A DNA stretch of 64,000 bases from an uncultured Clostridia bacterium (GTDB taxonomy: Bacteria > Bacillota > Clostridia > Lachnospirales > Anaerotignaceae), in NCBI GenBank assembly GCA_944384265.1, contig CALWSR010000001.1:62001-126000 (forward strand), written 5' to 3'. The position numbers and the translations under genes were made by a program. A model generated the notes under the pieces. It was not told the origin of the DNA, searched no databases, and saw only the letters and a program-made list of their open reading frames with translations. Positions 53,301-62,595 of this stretch are shown here, one piece after another; position 1 is the stretch's first letter, and every line of letters starts with the position of its first letter.

Positions 53301-55431
53301 TAGATGGGACAGAAATATTGAATTAGGTAATTTATACGCTAATTGGATATATGGAACACAAGATAAGGAATATGTAAAAACTGGCATAATTAAACCATCC
53401 TTAACAATCATTGCTCTTCCTGATTCTGAAAGTGAAACCTCTGATTTACTAACAGAATTAGCTACAATGAAAGGTCTAAAATATGGAAGTATTGATGAGA
53501 TTAAATCATCACTTTTAGATAAATATTCATTACAAGGTTTGGTTGATAATGATTTATTTAAATATTATACTTCAAAAGAAATTAAAGGAGCATTATGGAG
53601 TCCAGAATTAAAAGCGACTACAGGACAAGAGATACCAGACTTATCGGATAAGAATTATGAGAGATATATCATTGATGAAACGGGACACTTTGCATATATT
53701 AAAAATAGATTATACATAGCATTGTCTATGATACCTCATTTAAAATATAATCAACAAGGTGTAACAGAATATCTTTATACCAAACCGTCACAGGTAGACT
53801 CTCAGTGGAGTATTGGACAAACAATAAAATTTAAAGTAGGGGATACAGATGATGATACTATAAATGGTGTTGTTGTTTCTCTAAATGGTATCTTTGCCAC
53901 TATACAGTTAGATGCTGTGCAGGGTATTCCATTTTATGATAAGGGTGTTGTAAAAATAGTGCCACCGAATACATCTAGTATCACCAATATAGATGACAAA
54001 GATTTAATTGGTATTCGCTTAAGTGCATTAAGAGATAAGTATCCAAGTGCAGTCATTGACAAAGATAGTAGATTGATAGATGATCCCTTAGCATTCTTTC
54101 CATCAATTAATAAATCATCTTTTGTAGTTACAGAACAAAAAACACATTTTATAGAAGCTTCTAAGAAAACTCCAAAAGATAGTATTTCTTCATCTCAGCT
54201 CTCTACACAAACAACTTTTACGGCACATAAAAAATTAGTTGATGAGAAGTTAAAAAAATTATCAGGAGAATCTTCTATTGATTATAATAATGTATATGCT
54301 TTTCCCAAAATTAAAATACCAATTACAAGCTATACTATTCTAAATGGTGAGCTAAAAGAGGCATCTCCAGATCGTTCTGCGTTTATGCCGCCAGTTTTAT
54401 TTCAATCATTAAATAAGTTGATTGTAGATCAGATGATTGACACATCTCTTGGTGCTATACCAGTTAACGAAATACCTGATGGTGCTATATTATCAACGTC
54501 TAATGCTGCTCTAGTTTCTAAAACAAGTAATGGGAAAAAAACATTTGTTGGGTTTATTGATGTTAGTTTTTCAGAAAATGCAGCAAATATTTTACCATCA
54601 AAGAATGATTTATATAAATCATTTGCTTCTTGTATGGTTAATGTTGGAAATCAGTATTTAAATATTACAAAATATTTTAAGAGTCTTGATTTTGCCGATA
54701 TTGGAAACTATGATTCTGAGATAGACATTTTAAATAAGTCTTCTGGAAAAGAATATAATTTGAACCTATATTACAAAGAAGATTCTACAAATAAGATGGT
54801 TCGTAAAATGGTTACACAATCTGGTACAGAGTCAAGTCAGAATATATCTACTACTCAAAATAATTATACGCCTTACGGTGGTAATACAGTAGGTCTTGGT
54901 TCTATTGTATTCGAAGATGGTTTATTAGCATATCGTATTTCAGAGGAGGGTGAAGTGCCTATTTATACATTACTATCTCATTCTGAAAATGCTGTTGTTG
55001 GCGATTTAAGTAATATAGAATTTTTTGATGATAAAGTATTAGAAGATTCTATATTAGATAAGACAACCGAATTGACAACTGCTGGATTTCAAATGTTAGC
55101 TAATGCCGATTCTTTGCGTGAGGCATTTAAAGAAGAGTTTGCTGATGCGTTTAAAGGTGATTTATTAACCTTATTACGATTAATTTTTTTCTGCATATTG
55201 TCATGGTTACTTGTGTCATCATGGGTTTGTTACGGCTTAATGTTTAGTAGGGTAAGGGGTATACTTGAGATGATAAAATACCCAACTGGAGAAAGTAATA
55301 AAAGAGGATTTGATTTAATCAAATTATTCTCTTTAAATACGTTGTCTCTGGAATCAGAATTTACATTAGGGCGTTTTATACTTTATGATGTTATTATTTC
55401 TTTATTATTAATGTTAGTTTGGAAATTGTAA
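50302..55431 (+). CDS. Giant exported, membrane-anchored surface protein (1709 aa)
   Basis: N-terminal signal peptide (about 1-32, ending near IYA). A Gly/Ser/Asp linker at about 222-240 (DNA 50968-51021). SLH-like segments near 90-170, 275-300 and 425-470 (helix-Gly-Ile-Leu pattern), and a stretch near 785-860 beginning YVSLRELQ that resembles copper-amine-oxidase-type stalk domains. The body is Ser/Asp/Asn-rich. The C-terminus has two membrane helices (1621-1648 and 1691-1709). This is a huge exterior protein tethered in the membrane, a likely scaffold of the apparatus encoded by the following genes. No enzymatic motif. AGAGGTG precedes ATG. Confidence 0.75.
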   Translation: MKYNYFLKRSAALLLTLFLVAQPISLIYAARGDGDSGKEEYSGNVVVIEVPSAGVRSVNDLTSSDYKISITELEKSYRHFDKEDGLTEYFFSDNQERKIEDLPDYIAWLIEHNILSRDDKITITYSNHSKFPEVDLEKTDLQIEMFAPTTKTDFLLLLYKSVFGTIQSRAVGVQTDSYRIDENGELTQFILDSWDYKAQGDYVKKSYLNKTNLEVNHYVDLTGGDGGSGGSGGNGGDGGDANADIYIDGIVDSYQFQPIGDTLLYHTTDVIELYMSAMLNKGLITEDDNIKQTFLEEHNKSTLSGGVTSYPLWDSRLYPKLYMGTLPKRTAISELNIGSGPLGRGYKVTGSGSSLVIDKEDVGSEARSMFNDENDLTRMDVYRYIYRFMQSSEKVLSELESSIVSYKYGAKFENSVLPEDVEILQYLTAKGILDFDHNYDYINLYNSISWNDTYKLLYRVVNKEARFDFSKIQLTDSDQYWQAKGFSSQPITLYGDQPDFDILPLKSLNDTEDTVTLASVGFGGIISDYDITLLAEDTFVSEIMSKDFRTLEYNNINFDPSILLLSDEALNLLVKDAINIESGNNEVGFSEDTINKITGIEDYKKKLPWWNSNKFKDTAEYVLNNAFISLSYTDVAPDTEIQNKLKKIRSTKFNWASINNSQVSDKNASMRLTINTLSSGKVDNIFSKSDADRYNFIMEEAKVLTVMDVSKGNELYKIERSESSGELENTAKCTRGLKAENRQQAQNKATASTSVSNINSAAEAVLNVQTYTGSTVQSGQAQTYVSLRELQKVYPKIVKISDSILKNTSTGSYAYFNLEQNVALVGTSVVQTQGESVVKKDDELYYDWNVIYRLFPAATSKDLNIGNALYYSDSLIESEYNNMPIYGDDMLNRTTASVMNVVTTLNNVPSSETTVNENEIGKPDLSKAEHELFVSLSSIDCNANIIYRVLSNSKKEYAIAVLQFNPDNSSDLNVQIPATPTLEDMMGTIAKRPSDGTGKDRWDRNIELGNLYANWIYGTQDKEYVKTGIIKPSLTIIALPDSESETSDLLTELATMKGLKYGSIDEIKSSLLDKYSLQGLVDNDLFKYYTSKEIKGALWSPELKATTGQEIPDLSDKNYERYIIDETGHFAYIKNRLYIALSMIPHLKYNQQGVTEYLYTKPSQVDSQWSIGQTIKFKVGDTDDDTINGVVVSLNGIFATIQLDAVQGIPFYDKGVVKIVPPNTSSITNIDDKDLIGIRLSALRDKYPSAVIDKDSRLIDDPLAFFPSINKSSFVVTEQKTHFIEASKKTPKDSISSSQLSTQTTFTAHKKLVDEKLKKLSGESSIDYNNVYAFPKIKIPITSYTILNGELKEASPDRSAFMPPVLFQSLNKLIVDQMIDTSLGAIPVNEIPDGAILSTSNAALVSKTSNGKKTFVGFIDVSFSENAANILPSKNDLYKSFASCMVNVGNQYLNITKYFKSLDFADIGNYDSEIDILNKSSGKEYNLNLYYKEDSTNKMVRKMVTQSGTESSQNISTTQNNYTPYGGNTVGLGSIVFEDGLLAYRISEEGEVPIYTLLSHSENAVVGDLSNIEFFDDKVLEDSILDKTTELTTAGFQMLANADSLREAFKEEFADAFKGDLLTLLRLIFFCILSWLLVSSWVCYGLMFSRVRGILEMIKYPTGESNKRGFDLIKLFSLNTLSLESEFTLGRFILYDVIISLLLMLVWKL

Positions 55432-55439
55432 TTTTTAAC

Positions 55440-55472
55440 GGGTTGATTTTTTATAAATCAACCCATTTATTT
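55440..55472 (+). terminator. Intrinsic terminator
   Basis: GGGTTGATTT (55440-55449) pairs with AAATCAACCC (55455-55464), followed by ATTTATTTTTTT. Lies between the giant protein and the 411-aa membrane protein, so partial read-through or a separate promoter is expected. Confidence 0.85.
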
Positions 55473-55498
55473 TTTTAGATTAAGGAGGGATATTAGTT

Positions 55499-56734
55499 AT
55501 GAATGTTATGTCTGTGCAAATGCACTATATCTATACTTTAAATGATAAAAACAAAAAAATACATCAACTATCTATACTAATTTTATGTCTTTTAGCATGT
55601 TATATCATAATGGTTATTAATGCTCCTTTATTTAGTGCTGCTAGTACAGGAGACAATTTTACAAAAATATTTGAAACAAATGCATTTAGAGGTTCCTTTC
55701 AGTGGCTATCTAAAATGGATTGGTTGGGTATGATTATGCAGTTTGCAATATCTGTTTTTTCTGTTGTTGGTGTTTGCCTTATGGTTTTACGTATTATAAC
55801 GTCTATGCTGTATTTATCTTCTAGAGGACTTTGGGAGGAAGTTTCTGAAATAAAAAAATCTGGTGGAGATAATGATTTATATGACCTTGGTTTACTTGGA
55901 CAATTAAAGAAAGTAGGTCAAGGTAAACAAGGTACTGGTATGGATGCTATTTTAAGTGCTTTTCTAATTCTGTTACCTGATGTTAAAAGATATTCCGACT
56001 TTGCTGAGGGTAGGGGTGATAAGTTTGATGAAAATATTACTTTTACAAATTATATGTTAAAAATAGCTATACCTACAGTAATGTGTACTTTCTTCTTTGC
56101 AATGGGATTTAATGGGACTTTATTTAAGGCATTGGCTGTAACTGTAGATGCTATGGGTACATTGGCAGACAGAGTTGTTTCCCAAAATTATGCAGCTATG
56201 GTGAATGACTTAATTGTGACTGGAAAAGCATATAAATTTGCAGTAGACCAAGATGGAACTTCAAAAGGTGAATTTCAAGGTAAAATTGCAAGAGAAATAT
56301 ATGCACAAATTTTAAGACGTATTGATGATATTGATACAAATACTAGCTTAACTATTGGTGCTAATGTTGAAAAAGCAATTACTGACGCTATTACAGCAGA
56401 TAATGTAAGTAGTGGCGGCTCATATGGTAGACAAGTAAAATTAACATCTGATGACTTAGCTACAGATTCAAACTGGGAATTACTTGGATACACCATTATC
56501 GTAAATAGTACCCCAAACTATGATGGTGCTGCTGTACAACCGTATTCTGCATCTTTATATGAATTAGCAGGTGGTTCTGAAAGTGGTTTATCAGAAACAA
56601 CTTCTATTTATGGTGAAGAAAGTAAAACAATGTATGCCCATGTTTATATTGATCAAGTAAAAGTTAAGGATAATGACTTCTTTAATAAGGACGCACTTAA
56701 TGGTAGTGGTGGAAGTTCTTCTGATGAAGATTAA
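55499..56734 (+). CDS. Membrane protein, T4SS-like channel candidate
   Basis: A 411-aa protein with an N-terminal hydrophobic segment (about 24-42), a long pair of membrane helices near 75-105, one more near 185-205, and a soluble Ser/Thr/Asp-rich C-terminal half. AAGGAGGG precedes ATG 55499. Its place between giant exported proteins and a polytopic subunit recalls VirB6/TrbL-type or pore proteins of conjugation systems. No clear family motif; role inferred from topology and context. Confidence 0.55.
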   Translation: MNVMSVQMHYIYTLNDKNKKIHQLSILILCLLACYIIMVINAPLFSAASTGDNFTKIFETNAFRGSFQWLSKMDWLGMIMQFAISVFSVVGVCLMVLRIITSMLYLSSRGLWEEVSEIKKSGGDNDLYDLGLLGQLKKVGQGKQGTGMDAILSAFLILLPDVKRYSDFAEGRGDKFDENITFTNYMLKIAIPTVMCTFFFAMGFNGTLFKALAVTVDAMGTLADRVVSQNYAAMVNDLIVTGKAYKFAVDQDGTSKGEFQGKIAREIYAQILRRIDDIDTNTSLTIGANVEKAITDAITADNVSSGGSYGRQVKLTSDDLATDSNWELLGYTIIVNSTPNYDGAAVQPYSASLYELAGGSESGLSETTSIYGEESKTMYAHVYIDQVKVKDNDFFNKDALNGSGGSSSDED

Positions 56735-56756
56735 TTTTGTATAATGTATTTTTTTA

Positions 56757-56795
56757 TTGAGGGGTACGTAATAAACGTACCCCTCAATTTTTTTT
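56757..56795 (+). terminator. Strong intrinsic terminator
   Basis: TTGAGGGGTACGT (56757-56769) pairs perfectly with 56775-56787, loop AATAA, then T8. Follows the 411-aa gene. Confidence 0.9.
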
Positions 56796-56808
56796 GGAGG
56801 TGATTTAT

Positions 56809-57009
56809 GTGTTTAATTTTTTAACAAAAATTATTTCCATATTTTTTATTTTATTTTTAATTTTTAATTTAGTATCTTGTTCGCCTGAAACAAAAGAGGA
56901 TTCTATATTTTTTGATATAGAAAGAATATTAAATGGTGAAAAAGTATTGGATGGAGAACAACTAACAGATATATTTCGCATAAATGATAAAGACGATAAT
57001 AACACTTAA
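56809..57009 (+). CDS. Small lipoprotein
   Basis: A 66-aa protein from GTG 56809, 7 nt after GGAGGT (the TTG at 56794 would include the binding site). The hydrophobic signal ends in Leu-Val-Ser-Cys (Cys at about 24), a lipobox. The mature part is short, acidic and probably disordered. It could be an assembly or exclusion factor of the envelope complex; function unknown. Confidence 0.65.
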   Translation: MFNFLTKIISIFFILFLIFNLVSCSPETKEDSIFFDIERILNGEKVLDGEQLTDIFRINDKDDNNT

Positions 57010-57080
57010 GAAAGTAGAAAAATTGAAAAATTATCCCAGTTATTAGTATTAAAAATAAAAAACAGAAGGAGGAGTAAACT

Positions 57081-60000
57081 ATGAATTGGTTTAGACAGAA
57101 AAAACTCATTTTAAAAATACGTTATTTTCTATCAAAAAAATGTATTCCTTTATTCTTAGTTTTTTCTATGTTATTTTCAATAACATCATTCTATAATCCA
57201 AATACTTTTTTGGCTATATCGGAGGATACTTTTACTTTAGTTGATGATGCAAAAGAAAATGTGTCAATATATCTAAATCAGACACAGATAGCTTATAAAA
57301 GTGAGCTTAAAGAAAAAGGTAATATGACACAACTTCTTAAGTATTATGTTAGATATTTAATTGCTATGGATTACATATCCAACAATGTAGTGGAAACGTC
57401 CAATGGTAGATATGACTATGTTATTGGACAACAAGAATATCAAACATATGTACAGACTTTGGGTACAATGTCTAGAGAAATTAACAGTATATATAATGGA
57501 GCCGAAAATGAAAATGAAGCTAACGATAAAGCATCCGTAACAAGCATACAAGATAAAACAGTAGAATTTTGGTTAAATGATCTATCTAAAACAATAGATG
57601 TTAGTCTACCTACATCTCAAAAGACAACAACTATATATCGTGATGAAATACAACATATTTTTGATGACTATTTAGTTAAATTACTTGAAATTGTTTCTGC
57701 AGATGCGTTGAGTCTCGAATCCATATCAGATGTAGAGTCTGAACTTGGAACAGATGACGCTATAAATAAAGTAATTAACAGCAATAAAAATTATGTTGGC
57801 CCATTATCAAACTTATTTTCTACGATTATATTGTCAATTGATTATTGGAATTCAATACATACTACAAATGTTATTAAAAATGAATATAATAGCAATACTT
57901 TGGAGTTTAATACAAATTTAGGTAAATTGATAACAAAAGCTTTATCAGAGTATGAAGAAGAGGGTAGTTCTGAAGAAGAAATAGTGATAAAGGATACAAA
58001 TAATATACTTTCCTTATTGACAAATACTAGTAGAGTAGATGGAGAACTTATAGTTGATGGAAATGGAGATGCCAATTTAACTGAACTTGGGTATATCATT
58101 ATTTCTGCTGGTTCTGTAAATGATCCCTTTGTATCTAAAGCTGGAAATGATTTATTTTTAGAAACAATACATCAGTTTGTTACAAGCGAAACACAATGGG
58201 ATAAAACAACTACAATAATTAAAAAAGCGATTTCTTTGAAAAAACCATTATGGGTTGCAAGTGTATCTGAGATAAATAATTCTAAATCTGGTAAAGAAAC
58301 TGTGACTTATAGACCAGCTTTTATAACAGACATGGTATCTATAGGGGATACTACAAATACCAGTGATAGTCTAACTCAGTTTGGCATATTAAAAGGATAT
58401 ATGCAGCAAAGTAAAGTTGATAGCAGTACTTTTGAATATGTTCGAAATGCTGATCCAGCTACTGATAGCGACATAGAACAAGATAGTGTAACATCTGGAA
58501 TTGTTACGGTTGGTTCGGATACTGTACTTGCTAATAATGATGAAATGACAGAACCTATTGCTTATATTGTAAATGATAAAAGTATTTTTAGAGGTACTTC
58601 AAGTTGGCCAGAAATGATTGGACAAACAACTAATATTACTTTGCAAAATGCTAGAATGGATACTAAATCAAATGAAAGTTTAATTAACGCTAATATGGGT
58701 ATGCTTTTTGTTAATGGATTGGGTGATATAGTATTAGCAGATGATACAATAGTACTTCCTGCTATTGCAAATCCATTATTATACGAATACACCGATGATT
58801 CTTTTAAGTTAGAAGAGGGAAGTGCTGCATATGGTGCAAATGGAAAAGAGTATACATTTAATGAGGATTTTAAAGGCTACTACCCATACACTGCTACTTT
58901 TATGAATCATGCTCCTGAAGTCACCAAAACTGGCAGTAATTCAGACAAGTTATCTTTTGCTAATAAAAAAGATAAAGACAAATATGTAATAGTTGCAGAA
59001 GAGATTAATTTGAGTGCTAAAATGAAAAATACTGCAGTTCAAATAACGGATGGTTCAAATGATGGTGGTAAAGTTTCTACATCTAGAAGAAATGTAGTTC
59101 CAATAGATATAAATTCATTTTCAGTACAAGAAGATGAGGAAGATGTTACATCATTATTTAGATTATTTGAATTAGGTCAATCTTTTTCTGTCGGTGGATT
59201 TTTTAAGAATAGTCTATTTACAAATAGAAATAATGCTTACTATGTAAAAGATATGAAGTATAATTCTGATCAACTTTCATTTTTCCCACTAGTTGATGAT
59301 ACTACAGATATAGAAGATAAAGTAAATATTAGTGCTCCGATAACTACCTCTACTAGAAGATATATTGCTTCTGTTGATGCTGGAAATGGTGAATGGTCTC
59401 CAACAGGAAACTTTAAAGTTGATTATTTTGTTAGAAATTATATAGCAGAAGCATTACTTGGTACACAATATGCTTCTACAATGGTTAAAAATTTGAATGT
59501 AGATTATGAAGATATAGTAAACGATACGCCAAGAAGATTTGAACTATTTATTACAGGTATTGTAAATAGTTTAATGGATACATTTGGAAATATAGACGGT
59601 GTATTGAGTATGCGCAATGCGTATGAAAATAAGTTCTTTGCTTTAATAATTGAGTTTATAAATATGTATTATCCATTTATAGCTGTATTGTTATTGATTA
59701 TCATTGCAACACGATTTTTAAGAAGTAAAATTAGTGTACCATATATTATTGTTATTTCTTTAATGACAATAGCAGGTTTTGAGATATACACTACGTGGCT
59801 TCCGACATACTCTACATGGTCATATAATTTCTTTGTTAATGATATTGCTGAGGATATAAGTTGGAATGCTATTATTCATCAATCTGAGAATTATGATGAA
59901 ACTTATGCTGATTCTGATAGAGTTAATGCTAATGGAGACCCAAAGCCATACACAGCAACTATAACATTATATCAGCTTTCTAATGCAGATGTCATTCGTA

Positions 60001-61565
60001 CATGCAATAGATTGAATGTAACAGAAACAGAATTAAAATCTGGTGATGTAATTTACATCGATCAAAATGCTGGTATTTTTCTTCAAGGCAATTTAATTAA
60101 AATGTCTTTAGATAAAGCATTGGCAAATAAAACAATACGTGGTCTTTATTTAAATCAATGGGAAACTTTAGCTGCAGAAGAAAATGTTAAGTTAGATGAA
60201 ATTGAATCTACAGAGTTAAATAAAAATCCGTATCAGATTAGATTTATAGATTCTTCACCCTCTTTGGATACGTATTATATGCCATTAAATAATATTATTC
60301 AATCATTCACAGATAACTTAAATTTAACCACTTCGATTTTTAAAATACAACGAAATACATTTTCTTATGACAAAGATTTCTATAAGGATGCTTTTGTTGT
60401 AAATTCATTTATTAATTCAGGATTATTTTTAGATCCTGGAAATTTTGATGCAATAAGAGGGAACATTGTAGAAGGAACTATAGAAAACGGTGACTTTACT
60501 ATTTCCAGCGTAAAAGAGTTAATTGAAGCAAAGTTTAAATATCCAGAGGACTGGTTGGGTTTATCTAATATATTAGTAGAGCCGACTGATGAGATGAAAG
60601 AGACTCTTTGGATGAATACATTAAAGAAGAATGGTTATTATGATGTGAATTGGGAACCAAATGATAAACTAAATGATTTAATTTCATACACTAACAAGCA
60701 TACAAAATTATTTATAATGAAAAATAGTGATCAACTAAGTTTTATATCTGATGAAAATGCAATAAAGATTATATCTTTATATGCAACAACAGCATTGTGC
60801 CAACGCGGTTCTGAGTATACTTCTTGGATGTACCCTAATTATGTAAATAGCAGCGAGCTTGAATTAAAGGACGTACTCTCTGCATCTCTAACAAGTATGT
60901 ATGATAAAATAGTAGCTGTAGATGGCTCCTTTGTAAATACAATTGGATTCCTATATGGTATTGTTGGCTTATTTTCTATAGCACTTATTTTATTTTTCTC
61001 TAATCTATTTATTCTAGTTATAACTTATTTAATTCCAGTATTATATGCATCTCTTGGTGTTTTAATTGTTGCAAAATTAGTATTAGGACAGAGTGCTAGT
61101 GCAACGATTAAGGGGTATTTTAAAATAACTTTTACAACAATTGTTTTATATTTTGTTTATAATATATCTCTAACAATTGCAAATAAACTTGGCCATGATT
61201 GGTTTTCATTATTAATAGTTACTTTATTTAGTTTTATATGTTGTTACTATATGTTTTTTATATTAATGTCCCTAATACAGAATTTTACAGACCTTGGAAA
61301 TGCAACATTAAAAGCAAATTTACTTCGTGCATCTAATATTCTTACAGGCGGCAGTATTCAGAAATTAATAGCAAAAACAACAGGTAATATACAATCTAAT
61401 ACAACTTCTGCAACACAGCATGGTGTGTTTAATGTATTCAGTAGAAATTCATCTATAGATGATATACCTATATCAAGAGGAAGCCGTGAATTAAATAAGT
61501 CTAATGTTGATTCCGTAAGACATTATGCTTCACCTCATAGAAGAAAAGGAGTTGATAAGAATTGA
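57081..61565 (+). CDS. Giant polytopic membrane protein (1494 aa), VirB6/TrbL-like C-terminus
   Basis: An N-terminal signal or anchor (about 20-40) precedes an exported, Ser/Asn/Thr-rich domain of about 800 residues. Membrane helices lie near 861-905. A second exterior stretch follows (about 910-1285), then four or five helices (about 1287-1403). The C-terminal 90 residues are polar. The clustered C-terminal helices recall VirB6/TrbL polytopic subunits of T4SS, here with a huge extracellular domain. GAAGGAGGAG precedes ATG 57081. The stop overlaps the next start. Probably the channel of an envelope-spanning machine; assignment is from topology. Confidence 0.55.
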   Translation: MNWFRQKKLILKIRYFLSKKCIPLFLVFSMLFSITSFYNPNTFLAISEDTFTLVDDAKENVSIYLNQTQIAYKSELKEKGNMTQLLKYYVRYLIAMDYISNNVVETSNGRYDYVIGQQEYQTYVQTLGTMSREINSIYNGAENENEANDKASVTSIQDKTVEFWLNDLSKTIDVSLPTSQKTTTIYRDEIQHIFDDYLVKLLEIVSADALSLESISDVESELGTDDAINKVINSNKNYVGPLSNLFSTIILSIDYWNSIHTTNVIKNEYNSNTLEFNTNLGKLITKALSEYEEEGSSEEEIVIKDTNNILSLLTNTSRVDGELIVDGNGDANLTELGYIIISAGSVNDPFVSKAGNDLFLETIHQFVTSETQWDKTTTIIKKAISLKKPLWVASVSEINNSKSGKETVTYRPAFITDMVSIGDTTNTSDSLTQFGILKGYMQQSKVDSSTFEYVRNADPATDSDIEQDSVTSGIVTVGSDTVLANNDEMTEPIAYIVNDKSIFRGTSSWPEMIGQTTNITLQNARMDTKSNESLINANMGMLFVNGLGDIVLADDTIVLPAIANPLLYEYTDDSFKLEEGSAAYGANGKEYTFNEDFKGYYPYTATFMNHAPEVTKTGSNSDKLSFANKKDKDKYVIVAEEINLSAKMKNTAVQITDGSNDGGKVSTSRRNVVPIDINSFSVQEDEEDVTSLFRLFELGQSFSVGGFFKNSLFTNRNNAYYVKDMKYNSDQLSFFPLVDDTTDIEDKVNISAPITTSTRRYIASVDAGNGEWSPTGNFKVDYFVRNYIAEALLGTQYASTMVKNLNVDYEDIVNDTPRRFELFITGIVNSLMDTFGNIDGVLSMRNAYENKFFALIIEFINMYYPFIAVLLLIIIATRFLRSKISVPYIIVISLMTIAGFEIYTTWLPTYSTWSYNFFVNDIAEDISWNAIIHQSENYDETYADSDRVNANGDPKPYTATITLYQLSNADVIRTCNRLNVTETELKSGDVIYIDQNAGIFLQGNLIKMSLDKALANKTIRGLYLNQWETLAAEENVKLDEIESTELNKNPYQIRFIDSSPSLDTYYMPLNNIIQSFTDNLNLTTSIFKIQRNTFSYDKDFYKDAFVVNSFINSGLFLDPGNFDAIRGNIVEGTIENGDFTISSVKELIEAKFKYPEDWLGLSNILVEPTDEMKETLWMNTLKKNGYYDVNWEPNDKLNDLISYTNKHTKLFIMKNSDQLSFISDENAIKIISLYATTALCQRGSEYTSWMYPNYVNSSELELKDVLSASLTSMYDKIVAVDGSFVNTIGFLYGIVGLFSIALILFFSNLFILVITYLIPVLYASLGVLIVAKLVLGQSASATIKGYFKITFTTIVLYFVYNISLTIANKLGHDWFSLLIVTLFSFICCYYMFFILMSLIQNFTDLGNATLKANLLRASNILTGGSIQKLIAKTTGNIQSNTTSATQHGVFNVFSRNSSIDDIPISRGSRELNKSNVDSVRHYASPHRRKGVDKN

Positions 61566-62593
61566 CAGAAGAAAAATTTTATTCTTTAAAAGAAGAGCAG
61601 GAAGCAAGTGGGAAAATGATTTTCCCGCTTAATATTCATCAATCATTAAATGCGAGTGCTGGGTTACAAAACGGTGAAAAAATAACAATAGCTATTACTG
61701 GTTGGGTAATTTTTTGTGCAATTCTAGCATGGCTGCTAATGTCATTTATTAGGAATATTGTACCAACACATTATATTCTTATTACTATTAGCATTATAAT
61801 AATACTCAATTTAACCTTAGGAGTATACTTACTTAGATTTTTAATGGATGAGCGTTCAGTTTTAAAGGAATACGAGGCAAAAGATGGTGATTCTTTCGCC
61901 TCGTATTTTAGAATTTATCGTGATACACAAATGTCTATAGACAGTAAATATGGAATAATTGAGTATGATGATGGAACTCAAGCTGCCATTTTACGCATGC
62001 GACTTGGTTATAATACTAATGACAAATCTAATAATACATGGATGTTTAATAGAGATGCTTTTAGAATTATTAATGATGCAGGTATGCCTCATAGAGAGAT
62101 AACTACTACAGAAGTATTTAGAGATAGTGATTCTTCTGAATTTATGCGGCGTCAAACAAACAATATAAATGATCCTGTTTTAAAAGAAGCTCAAAAAAGA
62201 ATTTTGAAAGGAATATTCGATATTGCAGAAAAAGAATCAAATGTTCCTGTTATGTATATCATGATATTTGCAACAACCCAAATTATGAGAGATGAATTAT
62301 ATAATGTTATAAAAAGATTAGAAAAGCATTATGATGTGGAACAGACTTGTTTTAGAGATATTAAGTTTCTAAATAATGATGAAATTTTAGAATTTCTTAG
62401 AAATTATTATAAACTAGAAGTTATGGATATGAGCCTACTTCGTGCTAAAACAACAATCAATGATTTAAGTAAATCAGTATCTTGTGAATTATTAAGAGTT
62501 TATGGGACTTCTGGTAAAAATTATAATACTGATGCAATGCATGAATTATTACCATCTATCATTAAAAATACTGGTATAAGGAAGGTGAAATAA
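61562..62593 (+). CDS. PrgI/VirB3-like membrane protein with large soluble tail
   Basis: A 343-aa protein from TTG 61562 (AAAAGGAG upstream). Two membrane helices (about 43-64 and 70-92) near the N-terminus are the PrgI/VirB3 layout. The remaining 250 residues are soluble alpha/beta, which is unusual for VirB3 but like VirB3-VirB4 N-terminal fusions. There is no Walker motif here. It is coupled to the 1494-aa protein. Two hairpins (61606-61630 and 61869-61907) lie inside the gene. Confidence 0.45.
   Translation: MTEEKFYSLKEEQEASGKMIFPLNIHQSLNASAGLQNGEKITIAITGWVIFCAILAWLLMSFIRNIVPTHYILITISIIIILNLTLGVYLLRFLMDERSVLKEYEAKDGDSFASYFRIYRDTQMSIDSKYGIIEYDDGTQAAILRMRLGYNTNDKSNNTWMFNRDAFRIINDAGMPHREITTTEVFRDSDSSEFMRRQTNNINDPVLKEAQKRILKGIFDIAEKESNVPVMYIMIFATTQIMRDELYNVIKRLEKHYDVEQTCFRDIKFLNNDEILEFLRNYYKLEVMDMSLLRAKTTINDLSKSVSCELLRVYGTSGKNYNTDAMHELLPSIIKNTGIRKVK
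61606..61630 (+). other. Intragenic hairpin near gene start
   Basis: AAGTGGGAAAA (61606-61616) pairs with TTTTCCCGCTT (61620-61630), one G-T pair and a 3-nt loop. It starts 44 nt after the start codon of the PrgI-like gene. Confidence 0.5.
61869..61907 (+). other. Intragenic hairpin, 10-bp outer stem plus inner stem
   Basis: AATACGAGGC (61869-61878) pairs perfectly with GCCTCGTATT (61898-61907). An inner AAAGA/TCTTT stem (61880-61884 with 61892-61896) extends it. It lies just after the second membrane helix of the PrgI-like gene. Confidence 0.5.
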
Positions 62594-62595
62594 AA